DNA of 64,000 nt from Neoconidiobolus thromboides FSU 785 (Eukaryota > Entomophthoromycota > Entomophthoromycetes > Entomophthorales > Neoconidiobolaceae), in NCBI GenBank assembly GCA_025603075.1, contig MU626350.1:18950-82949 (forward strand). Direction: 5' to 3'. The notes under the pieces are model-generated. The model saw nothing but the letters and a program-made list of their open reading frames with translations. It searched no databases and had not been told where the DNA came from. Of the stretch, positions 35,164 through 44,580 are shown piece by piece. The position numbers were made by a program, and so were the translations under genes. The stretch's first letter is position 1, and each line of letters opens with the position of its first letter.

Positions 35164-36744
35164 TTAGTCACTGGCATGAAGATAATGTCTTAGATCCAAA
35201 TTTACTTGATCACTCAAAGTTTTAATTAATTCGAAACTAACTTCACATTTTAATTTAATATCCTCTAACCTACCGTAACCTCCAACTTGAGATATAAATT
35301 GATTCGAAATTAAGGTTGCTAACTAAAATAATTAATTAGATGAATAGTAAGTAGAAACAGATTAAAAGCATACTAAATTATCAATTTGAGAAGTATCAAT
35401 AAGTTCTTCAGTCAAAATAGAATAAAAAATAGCCATTAATCGATCCATTGGGAAGAAACTTGGTTCTTTAGGGTCATTATCCTATTGAAAGTTTAATTAC
35501 TATATTTTATTTATTTCAAATATAATACTTACTTTATTTTTACGTTCTCTTTTATTTTTGTTTAATAAATTCCCGTTTAAAATTCTATTTGTACCATTAT
35601 AAAAATAGATGGGATCAAGTTTAGCTGGATTATAACTTGCCAAATAACTTGCTATCAATAAGTATTTGGCATAATAAGGTAGTATAATCGGATTGTTATT
35701 CGCCTCAAGTTCACTTTGTACAACTTGAGTTTGATTATTTTGTTCCTCGTCATCGATATTTATAAATTTAAGTTCAACCATAGCATCTGCATATCCATTT
35801 TTTGCAAAAACACCATAAAGAAAAGAAGGCTGAAAAGACTCAGTTGACTGTGAGGTGATAACAGGGATTGAATAAATTAACAGATAATGGTAAAATAGAT
35901 GAATCAAAAAAGGTATATGGGTACTCTTTTTAATAAAAATGGCCTTTAGAAACAAGTCTAAAAAATTCACTTTTAAACTCAAATACTCTTTTTTTTGAAA
36001 TAAATTAATAATCGCTTCTCGCTTTTCTTTCTTTTCCATGGCTTCTGCTTTTTTTAATAGAATCTTTTTCATTTCCTCAACATTATAGTTTTTGAAATTT
36101 AATTGAAAAGGCTCTCTTATTCCAATACTTAACCTTAGTTTACTATATGGTAAATTACTTATCAATATCACTTTAAAATCAATATTTATCTAAAAACTCA
36201 AATTAAAATACTAGTTAAGTATAATGAATAAGGTTTACTTTTTCTTTAATTTTTAACAAACACGATAACAATTGAGCTGGTAAAGAGTGAAGCCTTTCAG
36301 CATTATCCAGTATCTAATATTAATAAGTAAGCGAATATTTGGATTAATAACAAAAATAAGTTACCAAGTAATAAACCTTTCCGCTATCCAAGCATTTTAA
36401 ATGACTTAAAAATAAACTTAGCTTACTGCAACTCTCCTTTTTTTTAAATAATAAATATAAAATCCTGTTTAGCACTAAACTTAACGAGTAACATTCTATT
36501 AAATCAATATAAACCAAATTCTTTTGCGCATAGATTTTTTTTAATAAAGTAGTTTTGCCTCCATTGCTTGAGCCCCATATATATATGAAATCAACTATAG
36601 GACACTATCAGCTTTGGATTAATGTTAAAGTAGCTGTATGTTTTAAAACTAACTTACTCTATCTATATTACTCAATATATCGATCTCCTTTTCTCTACAT
36701 GGAAACTCCTGTTTGAGCAAAGCTTTATTAATTTTGGACTCCAT
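35164..36744 (-). CDS. ORC5: Origin recognition complex subunit 5
   Basis: Six exons: 36744-36658, 36604-36365, 36313-36239, 36189-35533, 35481-35374 and 35322-35164, giving 441 residues (human ORC5 is 435). It is part of the AAA+ complex that marks replication origins in the nucleus. The N-terminal FPCREKEIDIL is diagnostic. Walker A is WGSSNGGKTTLLKK and the Walker B region is ILDNAERLHSLPAQLL, with Asn after the Asp. ISNLPYSKLR corresponds to the sensor strand. The C-terminal winged-helix part contains FFPMDRLMAIFYSIL and a closing LKCEVSFELIKTL. The first acceptor must be the TAG at 36607-36605; the downstream TAG breaks the frame. Divergent from SND2 with 222 bp between starts. Confidence 0.88.
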
Positions 36745-36966
36745 CTCTTTTTAAACAAATAATCAAAAAGATTATAATTTGAATATTAACATTTTTTTGT
36801 TTCGTCAAAAAAAAAAAAATCAAAAAATTTCGCGCTTTATTATTGGTCCGTTTTATCTATTCCAAAATTTGTTTAAAATTGAAATTTTGATGTTTTAGTT
36901 TAAAATTCTTCATTTTATACTATTATATTAGCAACAAAAAAGGAAAGAAAGGAGTAATAACAAGAC

Positions 36967-37559
36967 ATGGTAAATAATAAACATAACACGATATTCTAAT
37001 CATAATAAAGAGCAATTATGTAGGCCAATTTACAAAAGAAAAAAATAATTCAAAAGAATGAGCAATTATTGACTCAATTACAAAAGATATTTTTAGGAGT
37101 TAACGCTTATTTTATCATAATAAGACTACTGTTTCAATACTCTAGTTTAACTTTCTATAACTTACTAGCTTATATATTTACTGTTGGATTATCCTGGTTG
37201 ATTTATTTTCAATTAATTAAGCTAGCAAAGCCTACACTTAATGGTGCTCAAATCGTTAACCCTGGTGAGGACTTGTCTAGTAAAGGCTTGATAAGGTAAG
37301 TGATATCATAATATTACATACTAAGCAGTATTAATATTATTAGCTATATGTTTGATATACTTTATATTACATGGTTTATTCAAGTAACTACAACCATTTC
37401 AAACTATTTTTGGTACGTCTATCTATTAGTAAGTTTAATTTAGTATGATATGTTGTAAGTTATTTATTTCTGTTCATTGTTTAGATACCAGGTTATGGAG
37501 CTTATTTATTAATCTTTAATATTGTATTGCCCATCTTTAAATTTCGAAACGGCCCTTAA
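36967..37559 (+). CDS. SND2: SRP-independent targeting protein SND2 / TMEM208
   Basis: Four exons: 36967-36969, 37024-37295, 37344-37428 and 37485-37559, giving 144 residues. SND2/TMEM208 is an ER membrane protein that helps insert proteins with internal or C-terminal signals. The N-terminal ANLQKKKIIQKNE basic stretch, two membrane helices, the DLSSKGLIS-YMFDILYITW block and IPGYGAYLLI near the end match the family. The frame has a stop directly before Ala-2, so the initiator must come from a separate exon. An ATG followed at once by GTAAAT at 36967, with acceptor TAG at 37021-37023, gives exactly Met-Ala-Asn. The coding part of exon 1 is therefore only the ATG. Confidence 0.85.
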
Positions 37560-38202
37560 AAATTAAATTGTGTTATTTTTCAGTTTTTGATACTTATGCT
37601 TATTTTGTTGTTCTATTGCTTATTGATTCATTTATTTTTTGTTTTATTGAATACATAAGTATGATATTATTCGTGTATATTGTAATATTTTGAATATAGT
37701 ATTATTTTGGGTTTAAATTCCATCTACGATTTGAACCAATGATTCCTGTGTAAGTAAAGCTAATAATGGTAAAAAATAGTCAAAAATTAATATATTGGAA
37801 AACTAGTCTAAATGCGGTAACAACACAAAATAAATTTTTATTAAAATTTCAGAAATAAGGATAAAGCTATTACTTATATATCAGTATATTTCGGGTCATA
37901 AGCATCCATTTGTTTTTAGTAATTAAATAGTAGTTTGAATAGGTCTATATAACCTTAGGTAATGATTAGTAACATTTGTTTTTTTATATGGTCAAAAATA
38001 CATATATGGTAAACCTGTATGATTTCGTCATAAAAAACATTTATGATTCAACTAATCGAAAACAAGAATTTTTAATATCAAATAAAAATTGTAATTTCTA
38101 ATTAAGTTATTTATTATAAAAGTAATATTATAAATATAAACACTACGTTTTTGTTTTTATTATCTTCACTTTTTGTTTTTTTTCGTTTTTTATTTTTATA
38201 GT
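37560..38202. other. Intergenic, AT-rich, nothing recognised
   Basis: About 640 bp between SND2 and the second receptor. TTTTTATAG just before 38202 resembles a splice acceptor, so a 5' UTR exon of the receptor is possible. Confidence 0.45.
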
Positions 38203-39096
38203 ATGATAAATGAAAACCCTATTGGGTATTTGCTAAACTGTATAGGAGCAATATCAGCCATAGCTAGTATACTGTTAATATATATAGTAGTTAAATTAAG
38301 ATCGTACACGAGGGATCTAAAATTGATAATATTAATAGCATCTATCGAGCTGATGTTTCCATTAGTATCCATGTCGGATATAATACCAACTATAATAACC
38401 AATGACGATGCAATCAATAATCCTGTGCTATGTCAATATTTAGGATTTTTTACAATCTTATTGATCTTTTCCCAGTTTATTGTTTCTGCTTTTTTGGCAA
38501 TGGAAAGATTAAAGGTTGTAACTAAACTTAACATTATCAAATACACCATTTTTCCTGGGATCTTATCATTATTATTTCATATATGTTTATCAATTTATCT
38601 AGCTGTCAATACTGAATTTAAAGCTCAAGCTGCAAAGCTTGTTTGCTCCATCTATCCTAAAACTTCAGTTGTTTCAACCATCGCTTTCTATCATTTTATC
38701 ATTATTTCACTCATGAGTTTAATAATAATCATATTAAGTTATATAAAGATAGCTTTTTACCTGACCAATTTATCACAGTTTATAGATTTAAATATTACAG
38801 AGTGCAATCTTGATACTACTAAGAACAATAAAAAGAGAGCCTCCTTAAGAATTTATTATACACTATCCCTTTATTCTATTTGTATGTTTTTAGGCCTTGT
38901 GTCAATCGTTATTGATACAATATTTCATCTTCTAGAATCTAATGGAAACTTACAATTTATCTTTGGTACTATTGCTACCACTTTAATGACCCTTGGTTTC
39001 TTCTTGAACTCTGTTTTGGTGCTTGCTACTCATACCGCAATTAATCATGAGCTCAAAATTAGAGCAAGGATGTGGTATAATAAAATTTTTAACTAG
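38203..39096 (+). CDS. Orphan seven-transmembrane receptor, copy B
   Basis: A single exon of 297 residues from ATG 38203. Seven hydrophobic segments in the same arrangement as copy A, with SAFLAMERLKVVTKLN after segment 3 (Glu-Arg in the DRY position) and LGFFLNSVLVLATHTAI after segment 7. The paired loop cysteines are conserved (VLCQYLGF and KLVCSIYP). Identity to copy A looks low outside these motifs, so the duplication is old. The codon upstream of the ATG follows a TTTTATAG that may be an intron end. Ligand unknown. Confidence 0.7.
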   Translation: MINENPIGYLLNCIGAISAIASILLIYIVVKLRSYTRDLKLIILIASIELMFPLVSMSDIIPTIITNDDAINNPVLCQYLGFFTILLIFSQFIVSAFLAMERLKVVTKLNIIKYTIFPGILSLLFHICLSIYLAVNTEFKAQAAKLVCSIYPKTSVVSTIAFYHFIIISLMSLIIIILSYIKIAFYLTNLSQFIDLNITECNLDTTKNNKKRASLRIYYTLSLYSICMFLGLVSIVIDTIFHLLESNGNLQFIFGTIATTLMTLGFFLNSVLVLATHTAINHELKIRARMWYNKIFN

Positions 39097-39702
39097 CTTA
39101 TTATAGGTTTTTGTTCAGTACTGTGATTTACTGATTTATGGTTTTTCAAGTATTATAATAATCAACCAGATTATAATCCAATTATTGTTTTAAGTTAAAT
39201 TGTCTTATGTTATTTTTGTTTAGTTTTAGCAATAGTGCTATGCTATATTTTTTTGAGCTTTAACCTATTTATCATTTGTTGTTAGTCATAACGTTTTCAT
39301 AGCTTTCATTTAATTCATATAGTCATTGCTTTATTTGCACAGTACTAAATATCAAATCTAAAACTTTAACACAATATGTGTAATAATTAAAGCCATTTAA
39401 GAGCAAATCCCTAGGGATAAATTCGAACGTGAGGTGTTTTTTTGTTTCATCACTTTTCCATTTTTGAGTGTTATTTAAGTGGAAAAATTGTCAGTAAAAT
39501 TCTCAAATCAGGTTATATCCTCATATATTAAGGATTAGTCCAAAAAATCTACTAAATAAATAATTAGCGAAATTTTGGTGTAAAAAATTACTTATTTGAA
39601 CTTAAACATATGTGAATAATAAAGTTTAAAAATGAACCAATCGTCAATAAATCACTCTAAAATTAATTTTTGAATTTATACTCATTAGCTTTTTATTTTA
39701 AA
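39097..39702. other. Intergenic with one MITE-like element
   Basis: About 600 bp between the receptor and SDH3; contains element copy 7 and nothing else recognised. Confidence 0.5.
39428..39526 (-). mobile_element. MITE-like element, copy 7
   Basis: Reverse copy, worn: left end GTGAGGTGTTTTTTTG, right end TATATCCTCATAT, centre GAGTGTTATTTAAG. Confidence 0.7.
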
Positions 39703-40200
39703 ATGAACGCATTAACCAAGAAAATTATATTAAATGGGGTTACTAAGCCACGTGGAGCCACGATATTGAATCAATTAAGTAAATACACTAGCAACACAAC
39801 TAACAAAGCAGTCTTAGAAAACATCCAAAAAGTAAAAAACAGTCGACCACGTTCCCCATTTTATGCCTACAACTTGTACCAATCTAATATGGGAGCTTCA
39901 ATGGGCCATCGTATTGGTGGTGTAGGCTTAGGTCTAGGATTCTATGCTATCGTTCTCGCTTATCCAGTTTTAGGTTTAACTTCAGATGTAGCTTTGGAAT
40001 ATCTACAAGTTGTACCAGAGCCAGTTAAAACCGGTGCCAAGTTTATCATCGCTTTCCCATTCATGCTTCATTCCTTTAATGGAGTCCGTCATTTAGTTTG
40101 GGATGCCGCTTCTGGTCTTACTGTTAAGGCAGTTGCTAATTCAAGTTATTTTGTCTTTGGAGCTTCTCTTTTATCCTCTATTGGTTTAGCCTCTTTATAA
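39703..40200 (+). CDS. SDH3: Succinate dehydrogenase cytochrome b subunit (SDH3/SDHC)
   Basis: An intronless frame of 165 residues. SDH3 anchors complex II in the inner mitochondrial membrane and holds haem b and the quinone site. The N-terminus (MNALTKKIILNGVTKPRGAT) is basic and Ser/Thr-containing, as expected for a presequence. The conserved RSPFYAYNLYQSNMGASMGH block corresponds to the SPHLxIYxP...SxxHR region. Three hydrophobic helices follow, and HSFNGVRHLVWDAASG contains the haem-ligand His and the family HxxNGxRHLxWD motif. Codon use is richer in C-ending codons than in the neighbours, suggesting high expression. The open frame extends a few codons upstream of ATG 39703 but without another Met. 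Confidence 0.92.
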   Translation: MNALTKKIILNGVTKPRGATILNQLSKYTSNTTNKAVLENIQKVKNSRPRSPFYAYNLYQSNMGASMGHRIGGVGLGLGFYAIVLAYPVLGLTSDVALEYLQVVPEPVKTGAKFIIAFPFMLHSFNGVRHLVWDAASGLTVKAVANSSYFVFGASLLSSIGLASL

Positions 40201-41490
40201 AAAATTTAAAACTTTATTTTTGTATTATATTTTTTTGTTGAATTGGGATCATTTCTCATTAGGTTGTTGAAAAGAAAACAATTAAAGATTATTGGTCAAA
40301 ATAGTTAAAATTTCATTCGATAAATATCTATTACAAAAAAAATCGAATATATTTTTAAATATCATTAATTCTGATCTTAAATTTTAAAAAAGAGTATAAA
40401 CATTAGGCTAAATCACTCACTCCAATATAATAAGCAAGATTTATGAAACTCCCAATTGGAAGTTTGTACATAATCTAATCCATTTAGTATAATTCATATG
40501 GGGTATATAATGAGCCAATGTGTTAGCGAGCAAAAGTCGACAGTAATAGATATCTAAACTATTAGTTGATTTTTATAATGTTAGAAGTGTAGTGGACACT
40601 TTTCATGAAAGTTTATAAAAGTTTCTACTATAATTCTTATTGTTTTTAAAATGGTTATTGTTATATAAAGCAAATCAACTATCTCAAAGATTAACTGCAT
40701 CTTCCTTTCTAACCTTTCACTATATTTTGACAAAAAAGTGATTAACTTTTAATATCATCCAGTGCCCTATTTTTATAAAAAGCAAAAAAGATCATAAAAT
40801 AATCAAATACTGGATAGAAAAAAGTATATCAAAGAGAGCTCATACAAGAATATAGAGCTTTCGTACCTATTGGTGGTATAAATACTAATGTTTCTGATTA
40901 TCAAGAAGCCGAAAGTGTTTTCTAAAGATAAACATAAATCTTTTTTAATATTCATTATCAAAAACAAAATTGGAGGATGTTTTTTTGGCTTCATTATTTT
41001 TTCCACCTTTTAAGCACTATTTGGGTGGAAAAATTATCAGTAAAATTATTAAACACAAAAATACATCCCCATTAGTTGCTACAAAAGAATACAATTACAT
41101 CTATATTGTATACTTCAATTAGTAGGATTTTATTATTCTATCTATTAAGAACTACATCTAATTTGCTTTAATAAATTTCTTGATAGCTAGCTCATTAATC
41201 AATTTAGGTATTACTACCACTGTTACTATTTTTTTTAATCAATGATCTTGTTACAACATCAACATACCATTTTAATTAAAAAATTTCTTATATGACTATA
41301 GTACTGTTTACTGCGTTCCATTCGGAAAATATAAATCGTAGCTGTTTTAAATAACGCTACACAATATCAGATAAAAAAGCATTATATAGATAAAAAAATT
41401 TATTATGATAATGATATTATAAATGATAACAGATAGAAGCCCTCTATGGATTGAATTGTAAAATTACTTTTTTAACTATTTTGTTGAAAA
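40201..41490. other. Intergenic, AT-rich, with one MITE-like element
   Basis: About 1.3 kb between SDH3 and the first lipase pseudogene. Element copy 8 lies at 40969-41073. Nothing else recognised. Confidence 0.5.
40969..41073 (-). mobile_element. MITE-like element, copy 8
   Basis: Reverse copy; left ATTGGAGGATGTTTTTTTGG, right ATACATCCCCATT, centre AAGCACTATTTGGG. Flanked by ATT on both sides, unlike the ATAT flanks of many copies. Confidence 0.85.
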
Positions 41491-42627
41491 TCAACGATAG
41501 AGTGTTGATAAAAGCTTATTGAGTACAAGTACATAATGAGTAACACTATAAGGACCAAGCTGTTTTTGTCCACAATTAGGATCTTCATCATAAGATTGAT
41601 CACAATAAACAAATTCAGTTTTTAAAAATGATATATGGGGATGTATTTTGTGTTTAAGAATTTTACTAACAACTTTTCCGCTTAAATAGCGCTTAAAAAA
41701 TGGAAAAAATAATGAAATAAAAAAAACTCTCATATTACGTTCATAAATTTCAGTTCCCGAGTGAATCTAACTATAGCTCCTTGATGGGACATGAAGCATA
41801 ATACCATTCATGTTGGTATAAGAGGTCACTCAATGTTTTCCATCTGCAACAAGTCGAGCAAGTCCTTCATTTCCTACCCTTGGGCTCAAATAAGCAAGTA
41901 CTTTCATTTGATTATTCAATTTGTTTTCTTTTAAAAAATCTCTCCATCTCAAAGAACTGATAGTGGCCATAGCAGCACCCAAAGAATACCCAGTGATTAA
42001 GAACTTATAAACTTTATATTTTGGATTTTTAAGCAAAGGATACACAGCTTCTTCAGATTTATACTGTAATGCAGTTATAGCTTCATATATCCCTTTATGG
42101 ACTAAAACGCCTTCTTTAGCAACAGGATATTGAATAAGCTCGCAGTCAAAATCGGTCATCATGTTTTTTAAGCTAATAGTACCGCGATAAGAAATTAAAA
42201 CAGTTTTAATAGCTGTATCAACCCCAGTTACTGAAAAAAGATTTTTTCTTTTGTTTCTGATAAATGAACTGTATAAGAAAGTCTTGGAGCAGATACAGTC
42301 TCCTCTACGAACTAAAATTTCAGGACAAAGGGGAAGTACGGAATATTTATAATTCAAAAACAAATCTTTAATTGTAGAAGAAATAATATTACGTGGTTTA
42401 GATAATCTTTTACTTGGTACTCTTTTTTCTAAGGATCGTAAATCTCTAAATAACCCACAGCCCTGATGTTTAAATATTGACTTTTTATCAAATAAAGTAA
42501 AATACACCCCATTCTTTTTAGCTAGTAAGTTTTTATAGACATTTTTAATCATGTTAGAGCCTCGAGATCCATAAACATTAGTGTTGTAATCTAAATTTGA
42601 TAGCGTTAAGTACTTAACTGAGACCAT
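41491..42627 (-). pseudogene. Class 3 lipase, disrupted by stops and an element insertion
   Basis: From ATG 42627 a frame of 265 codons runs to a TGA near 41830. It codes a class 3 (alpha/beta hydrolase) lipase: VLISYRGTISLKNMMTDFD (oxyanion-strand region) and the nucleophile elbow LITGYSLGAAMA, followed by AYLSPRVGNEGLARLV. Beyond the stop the coding similarity continues in other frames (HVPSRSYS, a TAG, then IHSGTEIYERN). It is then broken by element copy 9 (41633-41735) and resumes as EFVYCDQSYDEDPNCGQKQL to a stop at 41491. The catalytic His region is therefore lost. No signal peptide is visible. The N-terminal part could still be expressed as a truncated protein, but the pieces together indicate a dead gene. 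Confidence 0.75.
41633..41735 (+). mobile_element. MITE-like element, copy 9, inserted in lipase pseudogene 1
   Basis: Forward copy with ATATGGGGATGTATTTTG and AAACTCTCATAT ends. It separates the GTEIYERN and EFVYCDQS parts of the lipase, which are adjacent in an intact relative of this family. Confidence 0.9.
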
Positions 42628-43443
42628 TTTAACATAAGTTCCGTTTAGGTATAGATCAAATCTTTTGATTTAATCTTTGTTTTGTATCTAAATTATAAAT
42701 TTAGATTAGTGTTAATCTTCCTCTAGACGACAATTCGCTTCCTTATTTGTTTATTTAAAGTAGTTAATATTTTTAAGTTTATAAATCCTTTTCTTCATGC
42801 GTTTAACTGTATAATCTTGAACCAATCTCACATGTTTTAGATTGTAAACCATCATCTATATCGCAAACTCTTCTATACACTGCACAAATTTTGAATATGT
42901 TTTATAAAAAAAAATTAAATTTTACCAAGCAACCTTTAAATAGGTTTTAAAATTACAAGGATATGAGGGTGTTTTTTTTGGCTCCATTACTTTTTCCATC
43001 TTTCAAGCACTATTTGAGTGGAAAAGTTGGCAAAATTCTTAAACAAAAATACATCGCCATATAATAAAAGTTTCTTTTTTCAAAACATTAAAAAAACTCT
43101 GCCAAAAATGTATACTAGTTAATATAATATTACTATGGTGTTTAATAATTACTACATTTGGTCACTCTAAATTGTATTTATACTCAATTAAAATAGCTAA
43201 CAAAAATATCATTACTATATTTTCAGTTCTATACAGCAGCCTTGTTGCATTATAAGTAAATTGTTTTGGTTAAGAGATTTTTATTATGGTTATAATATAG
43301 ACCATGGATTTACACTTGAAGCGTTTATATTAAAAATCTTTTATATAGCCATGATATTGACAAGAATATATCATAAATGGACAAAACAAAAGTAAAAAAA
43401 CTTAGCTATATTAATGATTTTTACTGCAATTAACAAAAAGCCG
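42628..43443. other. Spacer between the two lipase pseudogenes, with one MITE-like element
   Basis: About 0.8 kb, AT-rich, containing copy 10. No other feature recognised. Confidence 0.5.
42961..43062 (-). mobile_element. MITE-like element, copy 10
   Basis: Reverse copy, left ATATGAGGGTGTTTTTTTTG, right ACATCGCCATAT, centre AAGCACTATTTGAG. A few bases are missing on the right arm (GTTGGCAAAATT). Confidence 0.85.
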
Positions 43444-43842
43444 GTCCTAAAGGCTTATCGAATACAAGCGGACAGAGAACTCCACTATAAGGACCTAGTT
43501 GACTTTGACCATAATCAAGGTCTTCATCATAATTCTGACCACAATAAACCAATATCGGTTTTCGAAACAATACTTTGCATTCACAAATTCGAGCTGCTCC
43601 ATGAACATAGCTAAAACTTCTTATGCAAAATAAGTAAAGATATTATTCTTATTAGTATATCGAGTAACTGAATAGTTGGCGTCTGCGATGTATTAAGCAA
43701 AACCTCCATTATTTACTTTTGGACTTGTATAGGCAAATATCTCCATTTCATTGTTCAAGTTATTTTCTTTTAAAAGCCTTTTCCATCTTCGGTTCCCTAA
43801 GATAGCTAAAACAGCGCCTAAATCAAACCCAGTGATTTAAAA

Positions 43843-43944
43843 ATTGAGACTGTTTTTTGTAGTTTCATTATTTTTCCATTTTTTAAGCGCTATTGAGTGG
43901 AAAGGTCATTGATAAAATTCTTAAACAAAAAAACACATCCTTAT
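43843..43944 (-). mobile_element. MITE-like element, copy 11, inserted in lipase pseudogene 2
   Basis: Reverse copy, worn ends (TTGAGACTGTTTTTTG and ACACATCCTTATT), centre AAGCGCTATTGAGTGG. It interrupts the relic just before ITGFDLG. ATT is present at both flanks. Confidence 0.8.
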
Positions 43945-44109
43945 TTGAAATTTCTATGCTTTGAGTTTCCAAGTAAGGAAAGGATTAATACTTCGGATTG
44001 TTTTTCCAATGTAATTGCTACTTCGTAATAACCTCCATAGATCAAAGCGTTCTTTTTGGCATCAAGATAAAGAATAGGTTCAAAATCAAGGTCAATTTCC
44101 AGCTCCACG

Positions 44110-44211
44110 ATATGAAGACATTTTTTTGTTTAAAAATTTTACTAACAATCTTCCTGCTTAAATAGCGCTTAAAAAATGGAAAAAGTGATAAAATCAAAAA
44201 AATTCACATAT
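44110..44211 (+). mobile_element. MITE-like element, copy 12, inserted in lipase pseudogene 2
   Basis: Forward copy, left ATATGAAGACATTTTTTTG, right AAATTCACATAT, centre ATAGCGCTTAAAAAATGG. It lies between the KVDTVIKIV and VELEIDLDF parts of the relic. Confidence 0.85.
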
Positions 44212-44580
44212 GAAATCAAACAATTTTAATAACTGTATCAACTTTAATTACTGCATAAAGACCTTTTTCCTTCTCTTGGATAAAAGAACCTTAGAAAAAA
44301 GCCTTAGAACAGATACTGTCACTGCTATGAACTAAATCTTCAGAATAAATAGAAAGCCTCGTATATATGTAATTTAAACGAAGGCTTTCAATAGATACAG
44401 ATGTCACATTCCATGATTTAGCTAACTTTTTACTTGGAATACTTTTTTCTAATGATGATAAGTCTCCGAATAATCTACACCTTAATTATATGATACCAGG
44501 CTCTTTGTCAACTAAACTGGACCATTTATATCTTTTCTTAGCTGATAAATTTATATTGGTACTTTTAATATGTTAATGCT

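Larger units (their letters stand above)
43444..44580 (-). pseudogene. Second class 3 lipase relic, with two element insertions
   Basis: Minus-strand fragments line up with the neighbouring lipase from end to end. In order: LFGDLSSLEKSIPSKKLAK; SDSICSKAFF, a stop, GSFIQEKEKGLYAV; then element copy 12. Next come VELEIDLDFEPILYLDAKK and YYEVAITLEKQSEVLI, then element copy 11. Then ITGFDLGAVLAILGNRRWK and LKENNLNNEMEIFAYTSPKV, and finally YCGQNYDEDLDYGQSQLGPY. The nucleophile elbow GYSLG of the neighbour is GFDLG here, so the catalytic Ser is replaced by Asp. Several stops and frame changes add to the two insertions. It is a tandem duplicate that has fully decayed. Confidence 0.75.

Noticed and set aside
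37720..37750. Possible tRNA T-arm (GATTTGAACC) on the minus strand
   Set aside because: No matching acceptor stem, D-arm or anticodon arm at the right distances. I found no convincing tRNA in the window, though a covariance-model scan would be needed to be certain.
41491..41733. Minus-strand 80-codon ORF, plus similar ORFs at 11554-11745, 61772-61981 and 62046-62255
   Set aside because: They share FFKRYLS...KVVSKILKH-type or related peptides only because each is a read-through of the same MITE-like element; at 41491 the C-terminal half is lipase sequence.
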